A stretch of DNA of 64,000 bases from Asanoa ishikariensis (GTDB lineage Bacteria; Actinomycetota; Actinomycetes; Mycobacteriales; Micromonosporaceae), in contig NZ_FNQB01000006.1 of assembly GCF_900107455.1 (NCBI RefSeq), positions 248,001 through 312,000 on the forward strand. The letters run 5' to 3'. Shown piece after piece: positions 26,432 through 35,245 of the stretch (its first letter is position 1; the number at the start of each line of letters is the position of its first letter). The position numbers were made by a program, and so were the translations under genes. The notes beneath the pieces are model-generated. The model had not been told where the DNA came from and did no database searches. It saw nothing but the letters and a program-made list of their open reading frames with translations.

Positions 26432-26458
26432 AGCCCGGCCCCAACGAGGGACCGGGCT
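26432..26458 (-). terminator. fbaA transcription terminator
   Basis: An inverted repeat with arms AGCCCGG and CCGGGCT plus inner C/G pairs lies 9 bases after the fbaA stop on the minus strand, in a position suited to ending fbaA transcription. No long T-run follows, as is common in actinobacteria. Confidence 0.6.
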
Positions 26459-26467
26459 CCGAAAGAG

Positions 26468-27493
<1,026 letters not shown>

Positions 27494-27656
27494 GTCTGCC
27501 GCTCCTTGTCTAATCCGGTCACGGATGCCGGACCGCGCTGTCCTCCATTGGGATTATCCCGCAACAGCAGAACGCCCTGACAGGCAGGTCAGGCGTACGA
27601 CCAGCGGTGTGATCCACAGGACGGGCGTACGGTGAAAGGGAAGGGAGGCGGCCCTG

Positions 27657-27848
27657 ATGACCCAGGACACGAACCCGCCAGGCGAGCGCGACCCGGAGGC
27701 CCCCGAGGCGGATGCCAGGGAGCAGGCCACCCCGGCGCGGCCCGACGACCCGCGCGACGACCGGGTCCGGACCGGACCCGAGGTCCCCGAGGCCGACGCC
27801 GTCGAGCAGGCCCAGGCGGTCGGCACCGACGACGACTACCGCCGCTAG
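27657..27848 (+). CDS. Small acidic repeat protein, 63 aa
   Basis: A 63-residue, strongly acidic, Pro-rich protein with an internal duplication: PEAPEADAREQA and PEVPEADAVEQA. The AAGGGAGG ribosome binding site seven bases before the ATG makes translation likely. It has no Cys, no hydrophobic core and no membrane segment, so it is probably intrinsically disordered. The function is unknown; I recall similar small proteins in Micromonosporaceae but cannot verify this. It overlaps the last four bases of the convergent LCP gene. Confidence 0.65.
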   Translation: MTQDTNPPGERDPEAPEADAREQATPARPDDPRDDRVRTGPEVPEADAVEQAQAVGTDDDYRR

Positions 27849-28885
27849 CGCACGGCCTGCGGGTTCGCTTGAACCCAGCCGGTCAGGCGGTCTTGCTTGA
27901 TCGCGTCGAAGACCGGCGTGCTGAGCGCGGGGTCGAGCCGCTCGTACTCGACGCGGTCGATCGTCACGCCCCGGAAGTTCGAGCCGATGTCGATCGAGCT
28001 GACCGTGTCGATCCCGGTGGCGACCCGCAGCAACTGCGGTGTGGTGATGCCCACGCCGGCCACGGAGATGCCCTCCGCCGCGGCGTGCACCACCCGGGCC
28101 AGCCGCACCGGGTCACGAACCTCACTGCTGATCAGCCCGCGTACGAACGCCCGGCCGTTGGCGTCGCGGTCGTAGACGCCGTGCGGCAACCTACGTTGGC
28201 GGAGCAGATCGAGCATGCTGCGACCGTCGAGCCGTTGGCAGCCGGCCGGGTAGACCCGGTCGCCGCGTCGCGACGTCACCGGCCGCTCGACGCAGATCTC
28301 GACGCCGCCCAGGGCGTCGGTCACCGCGCGCAGCCCCGAATAGCGCACGGTCACCGTCGCGTCGACGGGCAGCCCGGTGGTCGACGTGATCGTGTCGGCG
28401 GTCAGCGCGGCTCCCGCCGCGAGATCCGGCTCCTGGCCGCGGCGCTGGCTGCCGAAGTAGAAGGCCTCGCCGAGCCGCGCGCGACCCTTGTCCGGGATCT
28501 CCACCAGCAGGTCACGCGGCAGCGAGACCAGGTAGGCGGTGCGGCCACCGGCCGGGACGTGCACCAGCAGCACGGTGTCGGCCCGATAGCTGCGGCCGCC
28601 GTCGTCGTCGACACCGAGCACGGCCACCGTGAGCGGCCGGTCCACCGCGGCCACGCTGCCGGGCAGGAACGGCTCACCGAGGATCGGCGGTTCGACGGTG
28701 TCCCGCAGCACGAACGGCGCGGACAGGGCGGCGGTGACCGCCAGCGCGGCGCCGGCCAGCCGCCGGCCGAACCGGTGCCGACGGCGGCGCACGACGGCAC
28801 GATCGATGGCCTCGCGCAGCGGCGCCGACGGCGGCGCGAGTTTCTCGTGCCGCTCGAACGAATCGCGCAGTTGCTCTTCGATCAT
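27845..28885 (-). CDS. LCP (LytR-CpsA-Psr) family protein, possible anti-sigma role
   Basis: A 346-residue protein with a cytoplasmic N-terminus of ~40 residues, one membrane segment (LAGAALAVTAALSAPFVL, about 44-61) and an extracellular LCP domain. Conserved features include VLGVDDDGGRSYRADTVLLV, the catalytic-type arginine stretch SLPRDLLVEIP, and GGVEICV. LCP enzymes ligate teichoic acid-like or arabinogalactan polymers to peptidoglycan. The ATG at 28885 overlaps the sigma-factor stop (ATGA), and the N-terminal MIEEQLRDSFERHE looks like the cytoplasmic part of anti-sigma factors. It could therefore both modify the wall and hold the sigma factor; that second role is inference. Confidence 0.85.
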   Translation of the reverse strand: MIEEQLRDSFERHEKLAPPSAPLREAIDRAVVRRRRHRFGRRLAGAALAVTAALSAPFVLRDTVEPPILGEPFLPGSVAAVDRPLTVAVLGVDDDGGRSYRADTVLLVHVPAGGRTAYLVSLPRDLLVEIPDKGRARLGEAFYFGSQRRGQEPDLAAGAALTADTITSTTGLPVDATVTVRYSGLRAVTDALGGVEICVERPVTSRRGDRVYPAGCQRLDGRSMLDLLRQRRLPHGVYDRDANGRAFVRGLISSEVRDPVRLARVVHAAAEGISVAGVGITTPQLLRVATGIDTVSSIDIGSNFRGVTIDRVEYERLDPALSTPVFDAIKQDRLTGWVQANPQAVR

Positions 28886-29379
28886 GGACAGGTCTCCACC
28901 ATTTCGGCCCGCAGCGTCGCGAGGGCCCGCGATATCGACGATCGCACCGTGCCGACAGCGCAGCCGAGCACCTCGGCGATTTCGGCGTCGGGCAGGTCTT
29001 CGTAGTAACGCAGCACCAGGGCCGCGCGTTGCGCCTTCGGCAAGCGGGCGAGCCAGGACCAGATCTGGTCGCGGTCCGCGCTGAGCTGAGCATGGTCGAC
29101 GGGTACGACCCTCGCCGACTCGTCGGGTTCGGCCCGCAGCAGCACCCGGCGCAGCCAGGAGCCGCGCCGCCAGTCCAGGTACTGGTTGGTGATCATGCGA
29201 CGGACATAGCGGTCGGGCACGTCCGCCCGCACGACCTTCTTCCAGTTGAGCTGGACCCGCACCATCGTCTCCTGCACCAGATCCTGTGCGAGGTGCGGAT
29301 CGCCACAAAGCATCACGGCGTACCGGAGCATGGCGCCGAGTTTGGCGTCGGCGAACTCCTCGTACGTCTGCGGCGTCAC
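28882..29379 (-). CDS. ECF sigma factor, SigE family
   Basis: A 165-residue group 4 sigma factor. Region 2 has MLCGDPHLAQDLVQETMVRV, and region 4 has LPKAQRAALVLRYYEDLPDAEIAEVL with the helix-turn-helix VGTVRSSISRALATL. It starts at GTG 29379, five bases after a GGAGG site; upstream in-frame codons lack such a site. It is translationally coupled to the LCP gene, which suggests control by a cell-envelope signal. The target promoter is not predictable from sequence. The divergent LPXTG gene 160 bases upstream may share control. Confidence 0.92.
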   Translation of the reverse strand: MTPQTYEEFADAKLGAMLRYAVMLCGDPHLAQDLVQETMVRVQLNWKKVVRADVPDRYVRRMITNQYLDWRRGSWLRRVLLRAEPDESARVVPVDHAQLSADRDQIWSWLARLPKAQRAALVLRYYEDLPDAEIAEVLGCAVGTVRSSISRALATLRAEMVETCP

Positions 29380-29539
29380 GGGTACCTCCGGGGTGGCTCT
29401 GCCAGAACGACGCGCGCGGACACCGAAAGCGCTGCGAAGATCACCGATATTCAGCCGTTCGGCCAGACTACCGACAGTCCTATCGCGATCGTGATCTCCC
29501 TTCACTAGAGTCCGCGTCGATCCCCGGGGAGGGTGCCGG

Positions 29540-31015
29540 ATGCCGTGGACGGGCCTGCGCCAACTCGCCGCCATCGGCGGCGTCGTCTGCGCCGCCCTGC
29601 TGGCCGCCCCACCACCCGCGTTCGCGGCGCCCGAGTCCGTCGCGATCGGCATGCGCGACGTGACCGTCGCCGACGGGCACCCGGGAGTCCTCGCCGGCGT
29701 CACCCTCATCTCCGCCGACCCGGCGGTGCTCGACGACGTCGTGGTCAGCTACGACTTCAGCGCACTGGCCGGCCTGGTCGAGGTGGTCGCCCCGGCCGGC
29801 GCTTCCTGCTCGCTCACGGACCCGACGATCCTGGCCTGCACCCGTGACCAGCTCCGGCTCGGCAGTGCGCCGCTCGCCGGCCAGTTCGACGTGGTGGTCC
29901 GCGCCGTCGACGGTGCCGGGCTCGGCGACGGCCCGCTCCAACTCGGGGTGCGCGCCGCCGGGCTGCCGTTCGTCTCCGCCACCTCGTGGGTGAAGGTCGG
30001 CACGGGCGTCGACCTCGTGGCCGGTCCGTCGACCGAGCTGACCCGCCGGCCGGGCGAGCCGTTCACGCTGCCGCTGACGGTCGAGGTCGCCGGCCCGACC
30101 GCGGTCGAGCGCCCGAGCGTCTACTTCACCGAGACCCATGCGTTCCGCGCCACCCGCAAGTTCAACAACTGCCTGTACGTCCTGGACCGGCTCCGCAACT
30201 GCTGGTTCGAGGGCACGTTCACGCCGGGCGCCAGCTACAGCGCCGTCTGGCCGTTCCTGCTCGGCGCCGACACGGCCGCTCCCGGCACGAAGCGGACGGA
30301 GGCGACCTGGCTGACCGCCGCCGAGGCGGCCGACTACGAGTCGTTCCTGGCCGGGCACGGCTACTCCGGCGGCGAGCCGGGCACCGACGGCGAGCTCGTC
30401 CTGACCGGCGAGCTCGGGCTCCGGCCGGCGGACCAGGCCGACATCGAGCCCAGCAACAACCGCAGCACCCTGTCGGTCACGGTGACCGGCCGCAACGACG
30501 CCGATCTGGCGGCGGTCGGCGCGGCGGTCCGCGGCGCGGCCGGTGAGCTGCGGTCGGTCACGGTCGGGGTGCGCAACGACGGCCCGGCCACCGCCGAGCG
30601 CTCCGGCGGCGACGTCGCCGTGGTCGAGGTGACGATCCCGCCGGGCACGACCGCGACCGCGGTGCCGCCCGACTGCGCCCCGCTGACCGACCCGGAGGCG
30701 CCGGGACTGGCTGGTGCGACGGCGTACCGCTGCCGCCCGGGCTCGCTCGTCCAGCCCGCCTTCACCGTCGGGTTCGTCTTCGAGCTCCGCGTCGACCGCG
30801 CCAACCCGGCCGACGGGGCGGTCCGGCTCATCGGTGCCGACGACCCCGACGCGACCAACGACCGGGCCGCGATCACGGTCAACCGCGCCGTTCCCCCGGC
30901 CGACGGCCCGTTGCCGATCACGGGCGCGCCGGCCGGCACGCTCGCGGCGCTCGGTGCGTTGCTGGTGGTCGTCGGCATGATCACCATCGTCCTGGCCCGA
31001 CCCCGCACCGGCTGA
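29540..31015 (+). CDS. LPXTG-anchored secreted protein with CARDB/DUF11-like domains
   Basis: A 491-residue exported protein. The N-terminus has a Sec signal peptide (LAAIGGVVCAALLAAPPPAFAA, cleavage after about residue 30). The C-terminus has a sorting signal: LPITG, a hydrophobic segment, and terminal RPRTG. Sortase would attach it covalently to peptidoglycan. The body consists of repeated beta-sandwich-like stretches (VVSYDFSALAGLVEVVAP, NNRSTLSVTVTG, LRSVTVGVRNDGPATAE), like DUF11/CARDB surface domains. There are few cysteines and no catalytic motif. A GGGGAGGG site precedes the ATG. Confidence 0.85.
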   Translation: MPWTGLRQLAAIGGVVCAALLAAPPPAFAAPESVAIGMRDVTVADGHPGVLAGVTLISADPAVLDDVVVSYDFSALAGLVEVVAPAGASCSLTDPTILACTRDQLRLGSAPLAGQFDVVVRAVDGAGLGDGPLQLGVRAAGLPFVSATSWVKVGTGVDLVAGPSTELTRRPGEPFTLPLTVEVAGPTAVERPSVYFTETHAFRATRKFNNCLYVLDRLRNCWFEGTFTPGASYSAVWPFLLGADTAAPGTKRTEATWLTAAEAADYESFLAGHGYSGGEPGTDGELVLTGELGLRPADQADIEPSNNRSTLSVTVTGRNDADLAAVGAAVRGAAGELRSVTVGVRNDGPATAERSGGDVAVVEVTIPPGTTATAVPPDCAPLTDPEAPGLAGATAYRCRPGSLVQPAFTVGFVFELRVDRANPADGAVRLIGADDPDATNDRAAITVNRAVPPADGPLPITGAPAGTLAALGALLVVVGMITIVLARPRTG

Positions 31016-31076
31016 ACCGAGCCGGTTCTGCCGCCCTACCCACCTGGGCTTGCGCAGCCCGGTAGCCTTTGTGCCC

Positions 31077-31868
31077 GTGGAGACGACCCGCGCCCTAGCC
31101 GACAACCTCGCCTTCAACCCGTTGGACCCGAAGGATCTCGTACACACCTTCGGCCTGTACGGGGTCTGGGCGATCCTGTTCGCCGAGACGGGCCTGCTGG
31201 TCGGCTTCTTCTTCCCGGGCGACTCGCTGCTGTTCCTCGCCGGCGTGGCAGCCACCCCGGTGGCCGACGCGATCTTCGGTGACGGCACCAAGCTCTCCCT
31301 GGCGGGCCTCCTGATCGGGGCGCCGCTCTGCGCGATCGCCGGTGCGCAGTTGGGCCACTACCTGGGCGCCCGCTACGGCACGCGGATGTTCGAGAAGCCC
31401 GACTCGAAGCTGTTCAAGCGCGAGTACGTGGAGAAGGCCGAGCACTACTTCCAGAAGTTCGGCCCGGCCAAGGCGGTGGTCCTGGCCCGGTTCATCCCGA
31501 TCGTCCGCACGTTCCTCAACCCGGTGGCCGGCGTGCTCGGCATGCCCGCCAAGCAGTTCTTCGTGTGGAACGTGGTCGGCGCGATCCTCTGGACCGACGG
31601 CATCATCCTGATCGGCTACCTGTTGGCGGGCAAGATCTACGACGCCATCGGCACCCACATCGACCGCTACATCCTGCCGTTCGTCGCGCTGATCGTGCTC
31701 ATCTCGATTCTTCCGATCATCATCGAGGTCGTCCGCGACCGGCGCGCCAGCAAGCGGGCCAAGGAGATGGCGGTCATCGGCGTCTCACCGGTCGCCGGCA
31801 TCGCCGACGCCATCACGGGCGACGACGACGACCACCGCTCGCACCGCGGCTCGCACCGGGCCAACTGA
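31077..31868 (+). CDS. DedA family membrane protein
   Basis: A 263-residue polytopic protein of the DedA/VTT superfamily, thought to flip or scramble phospholipids or carrier lipids such as undecaprenyl phosphate. Motifs include the first re-entrant helix ETGLLVGFFFPGDSLLFLAG and, in the second half, RFIPIVRTFLNPVAGVLGM. Five or so hydrophobic segments are visible, with a charged cytoplasmic tail ending DDDDHRSHRGSHRAN. Start choice is uncertain: TTG 31050, GTG 31071 and GTG 31077 are all in frame, and I prefer 31077. The tail converges on the aldolase gene four bases away. Confidence 0.88.
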   Translation: METTRALADNLAFNPLDPKDLVHTFGLYGVWAILFAETGLLVGFFFPGDSLLFLAGVAATPVADAIFGDGTKLSLAGLLIGAPLCAIAGAQLGHYLGARYGTRMFEKPDSKLFKREYVEKAEHYFQKFGPAKAVVLARFIPIVRTFLNPVAGVLGMPAKQFFVWNVVGAILWTDGIILIGYLLAGKIYDAIGTHIDRYILPFVALIVLISILPIIIEVVRDRRASKRAKEMAVIGVSPVAGIADAITGDDDDHRSHRGSHRAN

Positions 31869-31872
31869 GGGC

Positions 31873-32625
31873 TCAGGCGCCCGCCGGCGGCGGCTGGTCG
31901 GTCAGGTCCGTGAGGCGGCCCAGGGCCAGGGCACGGTAGGTGAGCTGCGCCGCTTCTTCGAAGTTGTGGGCGCGCTTGTGCGCGAGCTCGATGCTGTCGG
32001 CCAGGACCGAACAGCCGTGGCGGCTCAGTACGAAGCAGTTGGTGCCGTCACGCGCGGCCAGCGCGGCAGCCTCGGCCAGCTCGCTGGTGCCGGGCGGATG
32101 GAACGGCACGACACCGACCCGACGCACGTAGAAGGCGTGGTCGGTGGTCAGCAGACGGATGCGTTCGCCCAGGGCGTCCAACAGCAGGGCCGTCTGCGGA
32201 TGCAGATGAATGATCGCGGTCACATCGGGGCGCACGCGATAGATGGCGAGGTGCAGCGCGGCCTCGGAGCTCGGCGGCACGCCGGTGCGGCGCATCGCGG
32301 GCACGGCGGCGGTCAGCCCGTCGCCGGGCCGTTCGATCGCGCCAGGCAGCTCAGTGTCAGCGTCGCCGGACGGTGCGATCGTGCCGTCGCTGATCCGCAC
32401 GCGGACGAACGACGGGCGGGACAGCCGGTCGAGCCAGGTGCCGGCACCGGTCACCCAACAGGTGTCGGCGCCCGGGAGCCGGGCTGACAGGTTGCCGCCG
32501 GAGCCGACCACGAGGCCGGCACGAACTACCGCGGCGCCGACCTCCGCGAGTTCGTCGCGTAGGTCGGGCTCATCTTCGGACCCGGCGTCGAGTCTGGGAG
32601 GCGACGCCGGGCCAGTTGATGTCAC
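31873..32625 (-). CDS. Class II aldolase/adducin family protein
   Basis: A 250-residue protein of the class II aldolase/adducin fold. Family features are VGSGGNLSARLPG, the substrate loop TGAGTWLDRL, a zinc-binding IIHLHPQTA and the later RHGCSVLADS with the third His. These enzymes act on sugar phosphates such as fuculose 1-phosphate, or on methylthioribulose 1-phosphate in salvage; the substrate cannot be assigned here. The first ~25 residues are disordered. The GTG at 32625 begins four bases after the ArsR-type regulator stop, so the two form an operon. Confidence 0.85.
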   Translation of the reverse strand: MTSTGPASPPRLDAGSEDEPDLRDELAEVGAAVVRAGLVVGSGGNLSARLPGADTCWVTGAGTWLDRLSRPSFVRVRISDGTIAPSGDADTELPGAIERPGDGLTAAVPAMRRTGVPPSSEAALHLAIYRVRPDVTAIIHLHPQTALLLDALGERIRLLTTDHAFYVRRVGVVPFHPPGTSELAEAAALAARDGTNCFVLSRHGCSVLADSIELAHKRAHNFEEAAQLTYRALALGRLTDLTDQPPPAGA

Positions 32626-32629
32626 CGCT

Positions 32630-33010
32630 TCAGCGCGCGGCCTTCTTGGTGGCGCGCTTACGCGGCGGGGTGAGCAGGTCGGCGATCGTCGCGATAGCCG
32701 ACGGCACGAGCCGGTAGTAGGCCCACACGCCGCGCTTCTCCCGCTCGAGCAGTCCAGCCTCGGTCAGGATCCGCAGGTGGTGGCTCACGGTCGGCTGGGA
32801 GAGCCCGAGCGGAGCGGTCAGGTCGCAGACGCAGGCCTCACCTTCCGGTGCCGACTGGATGAGGCTAAGCAGCCGCAGTCGGGCCGGGTCGGCAAGAGCC
32901 TTGAGCACCCCAGCGAGGCGCTCGGCATCTGCACGTTCGATTGGCTCGCCGGCGAGCGGCGAGATCTGAGGCATGGTCATTTCAGCCAACGCAGTTCCCA
33001 CGTATTCCAT
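32630..33010 (-). CDS. ArsR/SmtB family metalloregulator
   Basis: A 126-residue winged-helix repressor. The recognition helices are LSQPTVSHHLRILTEAGLLERE, and the preceding CVCDLT matches the alpha-3 Cys pair of ArsR/SmtB sensors that bind As(III), Cd or Pb. A Lys/Arg-rich tail (PPRKRATKKAAR) follows. It would sit upstream of its own operon with the class II aldolase and release DNA on metal or thiol-reactive stress. The pyrE gene lies upstream with 57 bases between. Start alternatives at 32977 (MTMPQ) or 32971 are possible. Confidence 0.88.
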   Translation of the reverse strand: MEYVGTALAEMTMPQISPLAGEPIERADAERLAGVLKALADPARLRLLSLIQSAPEGEACVCDLTAPLGLSQPTVSHHLRILTEAGLLEREKRGVWAYYRLVPSAIATIADLLTPPRKRATKKAAR

Positions 33011-33034
33011 CCTTCCACTTACAGCATCGACCCG

Positions 33035-33050
33035 CCTGCATATGAGCAGG
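33035..33050. promoter_or_regulatory. Possible ArsR operator (CCTGC-N6-GCAGG)
   Basis: A short inverted repeat, CCTGCATATGAGCAGG, lies 24 bases upstream of the ArsR-type gene, in an AT-richer spot between pyrE and that gene. Position and symmetry suit a regulator binding site. The arms are only five bases, and I know no matching consensus. Confidence 0.3.
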
Positions 33051-33067
33051 TCCGAATCGGCAAACTT

Positions 33068-33607
33068 TTACGCCACTAGGCCGAGGTCAGCCATCGAGTA
33101 GGCCGCCTTGTAAGGGAGTCCCGCCGCCGCAATGGCGTCGCTCGCTCCCCGATCGACGATAACCGCTACGCCTACCACCTCAGCCCCGGCTTCCCGGAGC
33201 GCCTCGACGGCGGTCAACGGGCTTCCCCCGGTCGTGGAGGCGTCTTCCACGACCAGCACCCGTCGTCCGACAACATCAGGACCCTCGATCCGGCGCTGGA
33301 GACCGTGCGCCTTGGCCGTCTTGCGGACCACGAACGCGTCGAGCGGTCGCCCGGTCGACGCCGCCGCATGGAGCATGGCGGTCGCCACCGGGTCGGCGCC
33401 GAGGGTGAGTCCACCCACCGCGTCGAAGTCCCAGTCGGAAGTCAGGTCGAGCATCACACGTCCGACCAACGGTGCGGACGCATAGTGAAGGGCCACGCGA
33501 CGAAGGTCGACATACCAGTCGGCTTCACGTCCCGAGGAAAGCACCACCTTGCCGTGCACAACGGCTAGCTCAGTGATGAATTTACGCAGGTCGTCGTGGT
33601 CCCCCAT
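33068..33607 (-). CDS. pyrE: Orotate phosphoribosyltransferase
   Basis: A 179-residue enzyme of pyrimidine biosynthesis that joins orotate and PRPP to give orotidine 5'-phosphate. The PRPP-binding loop is VLVVEDASTTGGSPLTAVEAL. The N-terminal KVVLSSGREADWYVDLRR and the loop VRKTAKAHGLQRRIEG are typical of PyrE. The ATG at 33607 (MGDHDDLRKF) fits the family length; the frame stays open 16 codons further upstream without family similarity. Its position between clpB and fbaA agrees with mycobacterial gene order. Confidence 0.95.
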   Translation of the reverse strand: MGDHDDLRKFITELAVVHGKVVLSSGREADWYVDLRRVALHYASAPLVGRVMLDLTSDWDFDAVGGLTLGADPVATAMLHAAASTGRPLDAFVVRKTAKAHGLQRRIEGPDVVGRRVLVVEDASTTGGSPLTAVEALREAGAEVVGVAVIVDRGASDAIAAAGLPYKAAYSMADLGLVA

Positions 33608-33719
33608 GGGGGAGAAGCGTACTGGTCGATTCTGTGAACCTGCTGGGCGCCCCACCAGCGATCAGGAAATTTCGCCCGATAGCGAACGGTGGCGCGGGAC
33701 CGGCCAACCGAGGCGACCG

Positions 33720-34487
33720 TCACAGGTTGTCGCGGCCGATCCGGCCGCGGGTGTCCCGGGCGACCCGGGCGAAGACACTGCGCGGCGCGTGGCGCATGCC
33801 GAACACGGCCACTTTGTACTTCCAGTCGGGCACGCTGACCAGCCGCCCGCGCTCAAGGTCGCGGAGCGCGTCGGCGACCACATCGTCCGCCTTCAGCCAC
33901 AACCAGGACGGGGTTTTCGACATGTCGATGCCCGCGCGATCATGGAATTCGGTGCGCGTGTATCCGGGGCACAGCGCCATGACGCGAACGCCTAGCCCAG
34001 CGACCGCGTGACCGATCGACTCACTGAAATGGGTGACCCACGCCTTGCTAGCCGGATAGGTCGAGCCGGGCATCACCGGCGCGAACGACGAGGCTGACGA
34101 GACGTTGATCACAGACCCATTGCCACGGCTGGTCATAGCCGGCAGAGCCGCATGGGTGAGCCGCATTACGGCGTCGATGTTGAGGCGCAGCAACGATGTC
34201 TCGTCGGCGGCAGTCGACTTGAGAAAGGACCGGTTGAGGGTCGAGCCGGCGTTGTTAACCAATAAATCGACATGGCCCGCCAATCGCTGCGCGACCGCGG
34301 TCACACCCGACTCGGTCGAGAGGTCCGCCGGCAACACCTCGGCGGTGCCGCCGGTCTGCTCGGCGATGGCGGCGAGCCGGCCGGCATCGCGGGCGACGAG
34401 CACGAGGTCGTAGCCGTCGGCGGCGAGGCGGCGGGCGAACGCCGCACCGATGCCCGCGGTGGCGCCGGTGACGAGTGCGGTCGGCAC
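33720..34487 (-). CDS. Short-chain dehydrogenase/reductase
   Basis: A 255-residue classical SDR. The cofactor motif is TGATAGIGAAFA, followed by LVNNAGSTLN, the catalytic serine in INVSSASSFAPV and the YPASK tetrad with Tyr and Lys. The N-terminal loop LVARDAGRL has Arg after the second strand, suggesting NADP(H). The substrate is unknown; the C-terminal extension MSKTPSWLWLKADDVV is shared by DltE-like/SDR subgroups. The GTG at 34487 is preceded by TGAGGG, which overlaps the stop of the upstream membrane protein gene, so the two are coupled. Confidence 0.92.
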   Translation of the reverse strand: MPTALVTGATAGIGAAFARRLAADGYDLVLVARDAGRLAAIAEQTGGTAEVLPADLSTESGVTAVAQRLAGHVDLLVNNAGSTLNRSFLKSTAADETSLLRLNIDAVMRLTHAALPAMTSRGNGSVINVSSASSFAPVMPGSTYPASKAWVTHFSESIGHAVAGLGVRVMALCPGYTRTEFHDRAGIDMSKTPSWLWLKADDVVADALRDLERGRLVSVPDWKYKVAVFGMRHAPRSVFARVARDTRGRIGRDNL

Positions 34488-34497
34488 TGGGGGTCCC

Positions 34498-35178
34498 TCA
34501 CATGGCGGCGGGGGTGGTCGTCGGCGGAGCCGGGCGTTGCCAGTCCGTCGGGTCGACCGGGGGCGGGGGTGGGATCGGCGGCGCGCCGGTGGGGCCTGGG
34601 GGTAGCGACGGCGCGCGCCGGAAGTACTCGTTGGCCGGTGGGGAGATCAGCAGCAACGTGACCACAAAGTAGCCCACCACCTGAAGGAGCGAAAGGACCG
34701 CGCTCGTCCAGGGCCACCAGCCCGGGTGGGCGTCGTTGAGCGCCCACAGCAAGGTGTCGTCGGCGAACGAGTTGACCCGCTGCAGGAAGCCGAACACGGC
34801 CGTGAGGATGCCGCCGAGCAGGCCGAGGCCGGACACGACCAGAGTCGCGACCCGGACGGCGCGGACGCCGCGCAGCAGGCCGACCACGAGCCCGGCCAGC
34901 ACCACCGCCGAGACCACACCGACGAAGGCCGCCGCGATCGGCACGCCGCGCAGGAGCTGCGTGCCGCCGTTGATGTCGTCGACGGAGACTCCGACACCGG
35001 CGGCGCTGTCCTGGAACCGCTCGACGATGCCGGGCATGAGCACGAGACCGATGCCGCCGTAGACCAGGCCGCCGACTGCCATCAGCACCAGGACACCGGC
35101 CGAGATGCGCACCGGGCCCGGCGGCCGGCGGGGATCGGTGACCGGCTGTTGCGGGAGCACTTGCGCTGGGTACGACAC
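34498..35178 (-). CDS. Four-TM membrane protein with proline-rich tail
   Basis: A 226-residue membrane protein with a Pro-rich N-terminus, four hydrophobic segments (around 25-50, 78-102, 108-130, 158-180) and a cytoplasmic-looking tail of prolines after PPANEYFRRAPSLPPG. No family is recognised. It is a clear paralog of the next gene upstream (35246-35965): both have PxGxVRIS before the first helix and P(P/A)xNE(Y/W)F before the proline tail. Its GTG start and GGAGGG ribosome binding site lie inside a long hairpin. It is coupled to the SDR gene. Confidence 0.75.
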   Translation of the reverse strand: MSYPAQVLPQQPVTDPRRPPGPVRISAGVLVLMAVGGLVYGGIGLVLMPGIVERFQDSAAGVGVSVDDINGGTQLLRGVPIAAAFVGVVSAVVLAGLVVGLLRGVRAVRVATLVVSGLGLLGGILTAVFGFLQRVNSFADDTLLWALNDAHPGWWPWTSAVLSLLQVVGYFVVTLLLISPPANEYFRRAPSLPPGPTGAPPIPPPPPVDPTDWQRPAPPTTTPAAM

Positions 35179-35227
35179 GGGGCCCTCCGGTAGATCCGTT
35201 GTAGACGAACCTACTCGGAAGGCCCCG
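35178..35227 (-). promoter_or_regulatory. Long imperfect hairpin covering a ribosome binding site
   Basis: Arms 35178-35193 (CGGGGCCCTCCGGTAG) and 35211-35227 (CTACTCGGAAGGCCCCG) pair with one or two bulges. On the minus strand the downstream arm contains the GGAGGG site (RC of 35183-35188) and touches the GTG of the 34498-35178 gene. It may terminate the upstream gene or mask the ribosome binding site of the downstream one. Pairing is seen; the role is inferred. Confidence 0.4.
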
Positions 35228-35245
35228 AGTGTGCTGGCTGTGGCG

